Source: Paracoccaceae bacterium (GTDB taxonomy: Bacteria; Pseudomonadota; Alphaproteobacteria; Rhodobacterales; Rhodobacteraceae). From it: DNA of 64,000 bases. Position 1 is the stretch's first letter. Every line of letters starts with the position of its first letter. The position numbers and the translations under genes were made by a program. Positions 29,667 to 37,852 of this stretch are shown one piece after another. A model generated the notes under the pieces. It did not search any database and was not told the DNA's origin. It saw only the letters and a list, made by a program, of their open reading frames with translations. The stretch lies in NCBI GenBank assembly GCA_020622085.1, contig JAHRYM010000001.1, forward strand, positions 929,117-993,116. Reading direction: 5' to 3'.

Positions 29667-30292
29667 TCAAGTTTGACCTCGCCAAGGTGACGGTGGCCAC
29701 GGATGCCGAGGTGGCGCGGGTGCGCGCGGCATGGATCGCCGCCGGTCCCATGAACCCCGAGCGGCTTGCGGACGCAAAGGCAGAGCGCGAACGACCCGCG
29801 CTGTTGAACTTTCTTGCGGCATGGGATGCACTGAGCCTTGAGGAACGGTCCGCCGTCTCCCTTGAACTTGCGCGTCAGGTGCCCGGACCCGGTGCCGTGG
29901 ACCTTGACGTTGGCGCCGCCGCTTTCAGTGCTGCGTTCCGAGACAGGATGGACAGCCTTCAAGAGCCGGACGACCTTGAGGCTGGGCCAACGGCTTGGCT
30001 CCCGAAGCGCAAGCGCGGGGTGCGGGAACCGGGCTTCCGCGAGGCGGTGCAGGAGGCCGGGAAGGTCTGGATGGAGCGCGACCCGGCGCACACCTGGAAC
30101 CCCGGGAACATCCACCGCGACGACAGCCATTACGCGCTGACGCCGGGCTGGCAGCCCAGCCCGATGCTGGCGTTCGTCGCCTTCACCGTGACGCGCGCCC
30201 TGCCCGTGGAAGCGCTGCGCCGCGCGGCGAACGTGAAGGAAGTCCGGTGGGTGGACGCCCTGCGCGCGGCCCACACCCAGCTTCGCGCTTAG
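29657..30292 (+). CDS. Element protein of unknown function
   Basis: The 211-residue acidic, mostly helical product has no motif I recognise. A C-terminal segment rich in aromatics (DDSHYALTPGWQPSPMLAF) and a basic stretch (PKRKRGVREPG) stand out. It overlaps the integrase end. Candidate starts are GTG at 29645, 29657 and 29663; the middle one follows a G-rich ribosome site. The overlap suggests translational coupling to the integrase. Confidence 0.6.
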   Translation: MEVIKFDLAKVTVATDAEVARVRAAWIAAGPMNPERLADAKAERERPALLNFLAAWDALSLEERSAVSLELARQVPGPGAVDLDVGAAAFSAAFRDRMDSLQEPDDLEAGPTAWLPKRKRGVREPGFREAVQEAGKVWMERDPAHTWNPGNIHRDDSHYALTPGWQPSPMLAFVAFTVTRALPVEALRRAANVKEVRWVDALRAAHTQLRA

Positions 30293-30320
30293 CGGAACTA
30301 CCCCCCCGCAAACGCGCCCT

Positions 30321-30332
30321 CTTAGCGCTAAG
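30321..30332. promoter_or_regulatory. Perfect 12-bp palindrome upstream of alpA, probable operator
   Basis: CTTAGCGCTAAG is fully self-complementary and lies 61 bases before the alpA start codon, in the only sizeable gap in this gene string. A related palindrome, AAGCGCTT, occurs at 33214-33221 after the primase gene. Such sites usually bind a dimeric repressor; no repressor gene was pinned down. Confidence 0.5.
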
Positions 30333-30393
30333 GCGGTGCAGGGCAGGCCCCCGTAAGCTCTCCCCAGATGTAACCGTATCCGGGGATAAACCG

Positions 30394-30591
30394 ATGCAGG
30401 CCAGAGACACGCTGTTGACTATCGAAGTGGTCGGGACGCGCATCCGCCTCTCCAAGCCCACCATCTACAAGCTGATCCGGGAGCGCAAGTTCCCGCAGCA
30501 ACTCCACCTGTGCGCCAACAAGGTCGCGTGGATCGAGCGGGAAGTTGACGACTGGCTGGCCTCGCGGGCGGCGGCGCGGGTGGCGGAATGA
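30394..30591 (+). CDS. alpA: AlpA-family helix-turn-helix regulator / excisionase
   Basis: A 65-residue protein with the AlpA/MerR-like winged helix: RLSKPTIYKLIRERKFPQQL, then WIEREVDDWLASR. AlpA proteins of P4-like elements activate the integrase or bend DNA for excision. The ATG follows GGGGA, and its stop overlaps the primase start (ATGA), so the two are coupled. Position between integrase and primase is the standard satellite arrangement. Confidence 0.88.
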   Translation: MQARDTLLTIEVVGTRIRLSKPTIYKLIRERKFPQQLHLCANKVAWIEREVDDWLASRAAARVAE

Positions 30592-33062
30592 AAGCGGCCC
30601 CGACCGGGGCCGGGGCCGAAAGAGACGGTGACTTGCTGAACGCCTCTACTTTACCCGACGCCACCCCGCCCGCCAAACTGAATTCGTTGATCGAAGCCGC
30701 GCACGGCTACCTTGGCCGGGGGCTGGTGCCTATCCGGCTGGGGAACCTGTCGAAGGTGCCGCCGGGCAAGCACGACGAGAACACGGTGACGGCGGACAAC
30801 GCCGCCGAACTCCTGACCTATGCCAACCTGAACCTCGGCCTGCGCCTCGGTGCTGAGGGCGGCGGGCTGGTGGATTTCGACCTCGACTGGCCCGAGGCGC
30901 GGCGCGTCGGTGCGAAGCTGCTCTACGCCCTGCCGAGGTTCGGGCGCATCGGTGCCCCGGGGTCGCATTACCTTTTCCTGTGCCCCGGCTTCGCCAAGAC
31001 GGTGAAGTTCGACATTCCCGAGTTGAAGGGCGTTGACGGCCTGCCCGACGAACACGCGGTTTGCGTCCTCGAGGTTCGCGGCAAGGGCCACACGATGGCG
31101 CCGCCGTCCGTGCATCCCGAGGGCGAGGCGGTGGTGTGGGAGCGCGACGTTGCCCTTCTGGACCTGAGCGCGGCGGACGCGTTGAAGCGGGCGGGCCTGA
31201 TCGCGTTCCTTTCGGTGGTCGCGCGGTTCTACCCGGCGAAGGGGCAACGTGACGACTTCTGTTTGCCCCTCTCCGGGGCGCTTCTGGCGGCGGGCCTGTC
31301 GGTCGAAGAGGCGAACCACGCGGTGGTGCTGGTCGCCGAAATCGCCGGGGACGAGGAAGCGGCGAAGCGCGGCAAGGCTGGCCAGACGGCGGCGAAGGTG
31401 GAGGGGGGCGAACCCGTGACGGGCATCCCGCGCGTGGTCGAGATGCTGGGCCTGCCCGAGGGGGCTGGAAAGCGGTTCCGCCGTTGGCTGGGCCTGCCCG
31501 AGGGGCGGGCCGACAGTCGGCCCGAGGTAGTGTATTCCGAAAACCGCCTGCCCGAAACGCTGGACGCCGCAGAGGCCGCGCTGCTGGCCTCGGGCGTGCC
31601 GATCTACCAGAGCGCGGGGCGGCTGGTGCAGCCGATCCGGCTGGACAATTCCGAAAGCGACGACGGCGTGAACCGCAAGGCCGGGGCGCTGCTGATCCGT
31701 GAGTTGAAGCCCCATCGGCTTCGTGAATTGATGATTGGCGCGGCTAATTTCGTGAAGGTGGTGACGACGAAGGAAGTCACCGAAACCGTGCCGACGGCAC
31801 CACCGGTGTCCTTCGCATTCAGCTATGCGGCGCGCGAGGGCTTCTGGCGGCTGCCGGTCCTGCGGGGGGTGATCGAATGCCCGACGCTTCGGCCCGATGG
31901 CTCTGTGCTGGCGGATGATGGGTATGACCCGGCTTCCGGCCTGATCCTGAACACCGGGGGCGCGACCTTCGGGGCCGTGCCTGAAAGCCCGACGCGGGCG
32001 GATGCCGTCGCGGCCCTCGGCACCCTGAAAGAGCTTCTTGAGGGTTTCCCCTTCGTTGACATGCCGTCGCGGTCTGTCGCCCTGTCGGCAATGCTGACGG
32101 TGGTTTGCCGCAAGTCGCTTCGCACCGCCCCTTTGCACGGCTTTACCGCCCCCACGATGGGCACGGGCAAGTCGCTCATCGCGGACGTGGTGGCCGCCCT
32201 CGGAACGGGGCGCGAGGCCCCGGTAATGTCGCAGGGCGCGACCGAGGAGGAAGATGAAAAGCGGCTGCTTTCGGTCCTGATGCAAGGCGACCCGGTGGTG
32301 GTGATCGACAACGTGACCCGGCCTGTGACCGGCGACGCGCTGTGTTCGATCCTGACTTCGGAGACGTGGCAGAACCGCAAGCTGGGCACCAACGACCAAA
32401 TCCGCGTTCCCACGCAGACGCTTTTCATCGCCAACGGCAACAACCTCCAGTTCCGCGAAGACATGTCCACCCGCGCGATCATGTGCGCGATGGATGCGAA
32501 GATGGAACAGCCGGAAAAGCGGGTGTTTACGGTTGACCTTCGGGTTGAGGTTCCGAGGCGGCGCGGCGATCTGGTGGCGGCGGCGCTGACCGTCCTGCGG
32601 GCCTACGTCGTGGCTGGCAGGCCGGGTGCGCGTGACCTTGAGCCTTTCGGGCGGTTCGAAGAGTGGTCTGCCCTCGTGCGCGGCGCGCTGGTCTGGACCG
32701 GGGAAGCCGACCCCTGCGCCACGCGCGCGGCAGTTGCGGTCGGTGACTCTGCCCGCGAAGAACTGGCCGTTCTGGTCGAGGCTTGGGAAAAGGCGTTCGG
32801 AGTCGGGCAGCAGGTGAAGGCGCGCGAACTCGTGCGCCGGGCCGACACATTCCAGAACGACGGGGGGCCGGGGGCCGATGAACTGGCGGAAGCGCTTCGC
32901 GCGGCCTGCCCTCGGGGTGTGAACGCGCATTCGGTCGGCCTCTACCTCGGCAAACGGGCGGGGCGGATCGTGCGTGGACGGCGGATCGTGAAATGTGCCG
33001 ACGACAAGGACGCTTCGACCTTCTGGCTGGAGGTTGTGGCGGCGGGGGGTTCCGGGGGTTAG
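30588..33062 (+). CDS. Primase-polymerase fused to a P-loop helicase/ATPase
   Basis: This 824-residue replication protein has an N-terminal Prim-Pol domain with the catalytic acidic motif VDFDLD (Asp96, Asp98, Asp100), GSHYLF near His127 and LEVRGKGHTMAPPSVH near residue 160. A linker follows, then an ATPase domain with Walker A TMGTGKS (about 521-527) and Walker B PVVVIDN (about 566). It probably primes and unwinds the element for autonomous replication, as P4 alpha or PICI Rep/Pri do. Its start overlaps alpA by four bases. Confidence 0.88.
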   Translation: MKAAPTGAGAERDGDLLNASTLPDATPPAKLNSLIEAAHGYLGRGLVPIRLGNLSKVPPGKHDENTVTADNAAELLTYANLNLGLRLGAEGGGLVDFDLDWPEARRVGAKLLYALPRFGRIGAPGSHYLFLCPGFAKTVKFDIPELKGVDGLPDEHAVCVLEVRGKGHTMAPPSVHPEGEAVVWERDVALLDLSAADALKRAGLIAFLSVVARFYPAKGQRDDFCLPLSGALLAAGLSVEEANHAVVLVAEIAGDEEAAKRGKAGQTAAKVEGGEPVTGIPRVVEMLGLPEGAGKRFRRWLGLPEGRADSRPEVVYSENRLPETLDAAEAALLASGVPIYQSAGRLVQPIRLDNSESDDGVNRKAGALLIRELKPHRLRELMIGAANFVKVVTTKEVTETVPTAPPVSFAFSYAAREGFWRLPVLRGVIECPTLRPDGSVLADDGYDPASGLILNTGGATFGAVPESPTRADAVAALGTLKELLEGFPFVDMPSRSVALSAMLTVVCRKSLRTAPLHGFTAPTMGTGKSLIADVVAALGTGREAPVMSQGATEEEDEKRLLSVLMQGDPVVVIDNVTRPVTGDALCSILTSETWQNRKLGTNDQIRVPTQTLFIANGNNLQFREDMSTRAIMCAMDAKMEQPEKRVFTVDLRVEVPRRRGDLVAAALTVLRAYVVAGRPGARDLEPFGRFEEWSALVRGALVWTGEADPCATRAAVAVGDSAREELAVLVEAWEKAFGVGQQVKARELVRRADTFQNDGGPGADELAEALRAACPRGVNAHSVGLYLGKRAGRIVRGRRIVKCADDKDASTFWLEVVAAGGSGG

Positions 33063-33442
33063 GGGGGGTTTTTTAGGCCGGGGAGAACGGTGCGGCTTTT
33101 CGGGCGGTTAACGCCAGTAAGCGGGCATAGGCCAGATACCGGGGTTTACGCTTTACTCTTGGATTTCTGCCTCGTTATTCCCGAGTGGGTAGAAAAACCC
33201 CCGTAACCCCCCTAAGCGCTTGCAAGTATGGGGGAAAATCTGGGGGTGTTTACGGCGGCTAACTCCCCCTAACTCCCCCCAACCCCCCCTCTGCTGGTTC
33301 GCGGGTGGAGGACGGAAAAGCCACCGCATCCCGTGCTGTCCGCCGCAAGAAAAAGCCCACCGCGCGCAACGGGCCGCGCGGGCGTCTGCGGGTCCGGGGC
33401 GGTATCCTCGGGGCGCTGGACGACTGGAAAAGAGGTGGTGCG
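33063..33442. other. Repeat-rich gap after the primase gene, candidate replication origin
   Basis: About 380 bases with no supported gene but strong sequence structure. There are runs of C and G on one strand, the tandem CTAACTCCCC at 33259-33268 and 33269-33278, further AACCCCCC and GTAACCCCCC blocks, and a palindrome AAGCGCTT at 33214. A GTG at 33305 could extend the next gene upstream but lacks a ribosome site. Origins of P4-like satellites lie next to their primase gene, so this is a reasonable candidate; nothing here proves it. Confidence 0.4.
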
Positions 33443-33955
33443 ATGGCGATGGACGGAGCCGATTTGGACGACGGTGACCCCCGGCGGAATGTTGCACCCG
33501 GCGCAGCCGACTTCCGGCAATGGTTGATCGTCGTCGCCCTTGAGCAAGCCCGGGCAATTCTGCCTAAAGGGCGCGACAGGTGGCCCTTTGACCATCCGAT
33601 TGAAGAGGCCATAAGGGACCTTCGGGCGGCTGCGATTTACGACGATGGCCGCGATGCACAGGATTGTTGGGACGTGGTCAACGGCATGGCGGGCTTCTCC
33701 ACGCACCCGACTGACCGCCTTCGACATTGGGGCATCTGGATGCCGCGCCAAATCTTCGATGCGGTTTGGGCGCTCTACTGCGCTTTCGTCCAACTGTCCT
33801 TTCGTGAGCCACGGGACATGGAAGAGGCTGCTTTGGAGCAATCATCCTCGGGTCGGTTGACGGCGGAGCTTCGCTTGACGCGCGCCTTGGTCGAGTTTTA
33901 CGAGCGCGGCGCAGTCGAGACGTGCCGCAGGCGTTTCGGCTGCGATCCCGACTGA
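33443..33955 (+). CDS. Element protein of unknown function
   Basis: The 170-residue product has no recognised domain. Visible features are a Trp-rich centre (AQDCWDVVNG, RHWGIWMPRQIFDAVWALYC) and a helical C-terminus with an Arg-rich end. The ATG at 33443 follows AAGAGGTGG and was preferred to GTG 33305, which has no ribosome site and would add a very basic 46-residue extension. It stands alone between the primase and the recombinase. Confidence 0.6.
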   Translation: MAMDGADLDDGDPRRNVAPGAADFRQWLIVVALEQARAILPKGRDRWPFDHPIEEAIRDLRAAAIYDDGRDAQDCWDVVNGMAGFSTHPTDRLRHWGIWMPRQIFDAVWALYCAFVQLSFREPRDMEEAALEQSSSGRLTAELRLTRALVEFYERGAVETCRRRFGCDPD

Positions 33956-34117
33956 CCCCGAAAGGGCCACCGAAAACCGGCCCCTCGCAGCCCATCGGGA
34001 CAGTGACTTATCCCCGCCCCGTTGCCCACCCCCCAGGCGTTCCCCTGTGGGGTGGAAATGGATAGACGCGGCTGGCGTGTTCACGTATCGTTCCTGCAAC
34101 CATAGGAGGAACGCTCG

Positions 34118-34723
34118 ATGAACAACACACCCCGCCGCGCAGCGATCTACGCAAGAGTTTCGACCGGCGAGCAGACCCCGGAAAACCAGCTTAGGGTTCT
34201 GCGCGAGGTGTCCGACCGCGCGGGCTGGACCGTCGCCGCCGAATACGTCGAGACGGCATCCGGTGCCACGGCGAAGCGCGCAGGGCTGGAAAGGATGCTC
34301 GCCGACGCCGCCCGTCGGAACTTCGACACCCTCTTGTGTTGGGACGTGTCGCGTCTGGGCCGTTCCCTGCGCGACCTCGTGGACATTTTCGAGACCCTGC
34401 GCGCCCTGAAAATCGACCTCGTGATCCACCAACAAGGGATAGACAGCTCGACTCCGGCGGGGCAGGCGATGCTTCAGATGAGCGGCGTCTTTGCCCAATT
34501 TGAAAGAAGTATGATCGTTGAGCGGACGAAGGCGGGCATGGCCCGCGCGAGGGCGCGCGGCGCGCAGATAGGCCGCGCCCCGGTGGGCGACGGGGTGGTG
34601 GCAGCGATCCGCAGCCTGCGCGCGCAAGGGCTGTCTATGGACCGCATCGCCCGTGACCTGAAAATCGGCAAGGGCGTTTCGCAGCGGGTCTGTCAGGCCT
34701 ACGACCGCGAGGTGGCAAAATGA
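34118..34723 (+). CDS. Serine recombinase (resolvase/invertase)
   Basis: A 201-residue small serine recombinase. The catalytic Ser15 lies in IYARVSTGEQ. The domain continues with LLCWDVSRLGRSLRDLV and GVFAQFERSMIVERTKAG, and a C-terminal helix-turn-helix binds DNA (SMDRIARDLKIGKGVSQRV). Family members resolve dimers or invert segments. AGGAGG precedes the ATG. Its role in an element that already has a tyrosine integrase is unclear: multimer resolution after replication or a DNA switch. Confidence 0.92.
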   Translation: MNNTPRRAAIYARVSTGEQTPENQLRVLREVSDRAGWTVAAEYVETASGATAKRAGLERMLADAARRNFDTLLCWDVSRLGRSLRDLVDIFETLRALKIDLVIHQQGIDSSTPAGQAMLQMSGVFAQFERSMIVERTKAGMARARARGAQIGRAPVGDGVVAAIRSLRAQGLSMDRIARDLKIGKGVSQRVCQAYDREVAK

Positions 34724-35325
34724 AGAAACCCGACCTGCCATCCCGCCGCATCGTGAACGGCCTCGGCAAGAGTGAAATCGTCGTGACCCCCACGGGCCTC
34801 GGCATCGTCGAGGAACTCGCCGCCAAGGGGTGCAGCGTCGTGACCATCGCCGCCGCGCTGGGCGTGAACAAGGAAACTTTCCTCCACCAGCGCCGCCGCG
34901 ACCCCGCCGTCGAGGAAGCCTTCGAGAGGGGGCGGGCTGCCGAACACGACCGGCTGGTGGCGAACCTGAACACCGCCGCCGCGTCGGGCAACGTCGTGGC
35001 CTCGATCTTCCTGTTGCGCGCCCGCCACGGCTACCAGTCCGGCGAAGGCATCGACGTGAACGTGAACGTGCAGACCGGGGGTGTCCTCGTGGTTCCGGCG
35101 GAGATGACGGTCGAACAGTATCTGGAGATGAAGCGCGCCGATGGCGACATGATCGACGTGACGCCTTCGGGCCACCCGAACCCGAACCCCGGCTACGCTC
35201 CGCTGGCGCCCCAGCAAGACCCCGCCCCGGTGCCCGTCGCGCCCGCCCCTGCACCCAGCCGCCGCGCGCCGTCTGGCACCACCGTAGCCCCGTTCCCCGG
35301 TTCCCGCTCTGGCCGGGGCGACTGA
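34720..35325 (+). CDS. Helix-turn-helix protein, terminase small-subunit-like
   Basis: The 201-residue product has an N-terminal DNA-binding helix-turn-helix (GIVEELAAKGCSVVTIAAALG, residues about 28-48), then HQRRRDPAVEEAFERGRAAE. This pattern is frequent in phage terminase small subunits and their relatives. The C-terminal 60 residues are Pro-rich and disordered. It starts on the resolvase stop (ATGA overlap). If it is a TerS, it would redirect packaging of a helper phage, as in phage-inducible islands; this is inference. Confidence 0.6.
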   Translation: MKKPDLPSRRIVNGLGKSEIVVTPTGLGIVEELAAKGCSVVTIAAALGVNKETFLHQRRRDPAVEEAFERGRAAEHDRLVANLNTAAASGNVVASIFLLRARHGYQSGEGIDVNVNVQTGGVLVVPAEMTVEQYLEMKRADGDMIDVTPSGHPNPNPGYAPLAPQQDPAPVPVAPAPAPSRRAPSGTTVAPFPGSRSGRGD

Positions 35326-35495
35326 TGCGCGCCCTGATCTTGACGGTCGGCCTTGCCGCCTGCGCGCCCCTGCCGCCCACCGCCGTAAGCCCGACCGAGG
35401 CCCGGGGACTGGCGATCCTGCACGCCCTGCGGGCCACCGACCCGTGCGAGCGCGCCCCCCTGTGCAGCGAGGTGCGGCGTGGAAACGCGCCTTGA
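35325..35495 (+). CDS. 56-residue predicted lipoprotein
   Basis: The product starts with a short lipoprotein signal (MRALILTVGLAAC, Cys at residue 13) followed by a Pro-rich start and a short tail with two Cys. It begins on the stop of the upstream gene (TGATG) and overlaps the next gene by 17 bases. Size and build recall Rz1-type lysis lipoproteins or small entry-exclusion proteins, but no homologue is recognised. Confidence 0.5.
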   Translation: MRALILTVGLAACAPLPPTAVSPTEARGLAILHALRATDPCERAPLCSEVRRGNAP

Positions 35496-35739
35496 GGTCT
35501 ACGGCAATGCCGCCGGTCTGTTGGCCCGGCTTGGCTTCGCGGCCCGCGCCGAACCGGCCTACGCCGCCGGGGGCAGGTCTGTGGTCGCGCTGGTGACCGA
35601 CGCCCCGCCGGTGCTGGTAGGGCACGCCATATCGCAGGTCGCGGTGGACCCGGAACGGCACCTGCCTACCGAGTCGGCCAAGGTCACCAAACCCAAGCGA
35701 TGGCTCCCCGGAGACCCGCAGCACGCTTGGTTCTGCTGA
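35479..35739 (+). CDS. Small element protein, unknown
   Basis: The 86-residue product begins at a GTG inside the lipoprotein gene. It contains LEVYGNAAGLLARLGFAAR and a central VALVTDAPPVLVGHAI, suggesting a small alpha/beta fold. No family is recognised. It may be a head-tail-type or accessory protein of the satellite; evidence is limited to the uninterrupted frame and tight packing. Confidence 0.45.
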   Translation: METRLEVYGNAAGLLARLGFAARAEPAYAAGGRSVVALVTDAPPVLVGHAISQVAVDPERHLPTESAKVTKPKRWLPGDPQHAWFC

Positions 35740-35837
35740 TCCCGCGCAACGGAAAGTGGGCGCGCGACCGCACAACCTAGGGTAATCTTTTGGGCGAAGG
35801 CCACCAATTGCGGTGCGCCAAGGCTGAGGAGCCCGAC

Positions 35838-36581
35838 ATGGCGAACACCGCCCCAGACCTCCCCCCCATTCCGTCCGACCCCGAACCCGCGCCCATCACG
35901 GCGGGCAAGCTCTTGCCGAAGGCGGAGTTGATCGACCTCGCCACCTACGCCGCCAAGCGCGCCGAGAAGCTGGGGCAGACCATCGCCACCCTTACCGCAG
36001 GCATCGAGGCGCGCGCCGCCGACGTTGCAAAGAGCCTTGCCAGCGCGGGCTTCGACCCGAAGTCACAGGCCGATGCCGCCGACAAGGCCCGGGCGAAGGC
36101 GCGGGCGGAGATCATCGCCGCGTCGTCCGATGCCCGCTGGGCAGAGATCAAGCAGCTTGTCGCCGCCGCCGACGGTCTGGCCCTGACCGAAACCCTGTTC
36201 GCATCGCCGCAGGCCGTGCTGGCCCGTGCCGGTCTGGGCGATGCCCGCCGCACCGACCTCATGGCCCAGGTCGCGGGTGCAGGCCCTGCCGAAGTGCGCC
36301 AGCTTGCGGCGCTGGCCGTGGCGACCAAGGACGTCGTCTTGGGGGCTGCCATCCAGTCGGTGAACGACCGCCTGCCGCGCCGCGACCGCCCCGTGTCGTC
36401 TGCCGAGCTTGCCGCCGCGCTGGTGGGCGATGAAACGGCTGCGGTCCAGTCAGCCATCGCCGCCATCAAGAACGCCGCACAGCGGGCGCTGAACGCCAAC
36501 CGAGAGTTTGAAGCGGGCAAGGTGCGGCCCGTGGACCGCGTGAAGCTCGCCTTGAACAACCCCAACCGGAAGGATCAATGA
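35838..36581 (+). CDS. Ala-rich helical element protein, unknown
   Basis: A 247-residue, almost wholly helical protein, very rich in Ala and charged residues, likely coiled-coil over residues 30-110 (ELIDLATYAAKRAEKLG..., KARAKARAEIIA). GAGGAG lies before the ATG. No domain is recognised. Two small genes follow at once, so it heads a three-gene string. Confidence 0.6.
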   Translation: MANTAPDLPPIPSDPEPAPITAGKLLPKAELIDLATYAAKRAEKLGQTIATLTAGIEARAADVAKSLASAGFDPKSQADAADKARAKARAEIIAASSDARWAEIKQLVAAADGLALTETLFASPQAVLARAGLGDARRTDLMAQVAGAGPAEVRQLAALAVATKDVVLGAAIQSVNDRLPRRDRPVSSAELAAALVGDETAAVQSAIAAIKNAAQRALNANREFEAGKVRPVDRVKLALNNPNRKDQ

Positions 36582-36582
36582 C

Positions 36583-36852
36583 ATGCCCCTCTACCGCATT
36601 TCCCGCCCCATCGGCCCCGTCGCTGAAACGCTTGGCACGTCCTCCATCAAGGGCGCGTTGGTCAGCGCGGCATCGCCCGCCGCCGCCGTGACAGCCGCGA
36701 ACGCGCTGGCGCTGGCCCGGGGCTTCAACGACGTGTTCACCCCCGCCGCGTGGGTGGTCACCGACATCGCCACCACCCCCGGCGGCTTGCACACCGACAC
36801 CCTCGTGGACGGCGATTTCTCGACCGTTCGCGGCATCTGGCCGGGCAAGTGA
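36583..36852 (+). CDS. Small element protein, unknown
   Basis: The 89-residue product begins one base after the previous stop. It contains SAASPAAAVTAANALALARG and a C-terminal FTPAAWVVTDIATTPGG. No recognised family. The tight spacing to both neighbours supports it as a real gene. Confidence 0.5.
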   Translation: MPLYRISRPIGPVAETLGTSSIKGALVSAASPAAAVTAANALALARGFNDVFTPAAWVVTDIATTPGGLHTDTLVDGDFSTVRGIWPGK

Positions 36853-36854
36853 CC

Positions 36855-37223
36855 ATGGCCACCGCCGAAACCGACGCCCGGATCGTCGACGGCTACCACG
36901 TCCTGCTGTCGGAAGATCTTCGACTCGCCCACGCGGCGGTCCTTGAATACGCGGACGCGCACAACGACGACTACTGGCCCAAGGGGCGCGACGTGATCCG
37001 GTTCGCGCGGTTTTACCGCGTGTCGCGGTCGGCGCTGGGCGGGCTGGTCGGCCTGCTGCCCTACCGGCTGGGGCGGCGCACCGTCTGGGTGGATGCCGCG
37101 CGCTCGCCCGAGGTCGCCCGCCGGGTGCGGATGGAGACTTTCGCGCGCGAGGCGCTGGTGTCGTTCGGCATCTTCTGCGCCGCCGCCGCCACGCTGGACC
37201 GCGAGTCCGCCACGGTGCATTGA
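36855..37223 (+). CDS. Small element protein, unknown
   Basis: A 122-residue protein with WPKGRDVIRFARFYRVSRSALGG in the middle, followed by a basic strand. It starts two bases after the previous stop and ends shortly before a strong hairpin. Function unknown; the mix of basic and aromatic residues would allow nucleic-acid contact, but this is speculative. Confidence 0.5.
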   Translation: MATAETDARIVDGYHVLLSEDLRLAHAAVLEYADAHNDDYWPKGRDVIRFARFYRVSRSALGGLVGLLPYRLGRRTVWVDAARSPEVARRVRMETFAREALVSFGIFCAAAATLDRESATVH

Positions 37224-37287
37224 CGGACGGCACTCGACCCCGAGCCGAAGGCGCGACGCCATCGGGGGGCCGATGCTGGCAGGCTTT

Positions 37288-37313
37288 CACCCCCCGCTGC
37301 GAGACGGGGGGTG
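37288..37313. terminator. Hairpin between convergent element genes
   Basis: CACCCCCCG and CGGGGGGTG form a perfect 9-bp stem around an 8-base loop. It lies between the end of the rightward string (37223) and the end of the leftward 92-residue gene (37328). T-runs are weak, so it is a likely but imperfect bidirectional terminator. Confidence 0.6.
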
Positions 37314-37327
37314 TTGCTGTGTCGGGG

Positions 37328-37606
37328 TCAGCACTTCCCGGCAATCTTCGCAAGCGTGTCCAGCCACGCCCGCAGGTCCGGGTGGATGGAAGAGCTTCCC
37401 GCCATCTTCCTCGCCATGAAAGCCATGCCCCTCATGAGTTGCACGGCGTTCTCGTTGTTGTGATACCACCACTGATCGTCGGTGACGCGCTCTGCGAGCA
37501 ACAGGGCGGCACGGCGGGCCGGGTCGCGGTAGCAGTTCTGGCGCTCCTCCGCCAAAAGTTCCGAAAGGGCACGCGCCCGGTTCGGAATAGCGTGGACGTT
37601 GTTCAT
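37328..37606 (-). CDS. Small leftward element protein, unknown
   Basis: The 92-residue product is helical with a notable WWYHNNENAVQLMRGMAFMARKMAG segment. The ATG at 37606 follows GAGAAGG at good spacing and was preferred over GTG 37615. No family recognised. It is transcribed in the same direction as the methyltransferase but 246 bases beyond its end. Confidence 0.55.
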   Translation of the reverse strand: MNNVHAIPNRARALSELLAEERQNCYRDPARRAALLLAERVTDDQWWYHNNENAVQLMRGMAFMARKMAGSSSIHPDLRAWLDTLAKIAGKC

Positions 37607-37852
37607 CGTTGTCACCTTCTCGTGTTTCCCCGGTGGCCCAGTGCCCCCGGCGGTGAGGTAACATTCTCAAAACCCGCGCGCCGATTATGTCGCCATACGT
37701 GGGCCTGATTCCGGGGGGTATTCCCGCTACGAACGCACCCCTTGGGGTCCAGATGCCGGGTCAATTTTGGCGCGGGGATAAGTGGTTGAAAGCGCTGGGC
37801 GCGCGGGTGCGGTTTTCGGCGGCCCTTCCGGGGTGGCTGTCACCGGCTGACG

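Noticed and set aside
30651-32930. Long leftward open frame (759 codons) opposite the primase gene
   Set aside because: It is a GC-driven shadow: Arg/His/Pro/Gln-rich, without motifs, while the plus strand has catalytic motifs throughout.
33305-33442. 46-residue N-terminal extension of the 33443 gene from GTG 33305
   Set aside because: No ribosome site precedes this GTG, and the extension is a basic low-complexity stretch. The ATG at 33443 has AAGAGGTGG.
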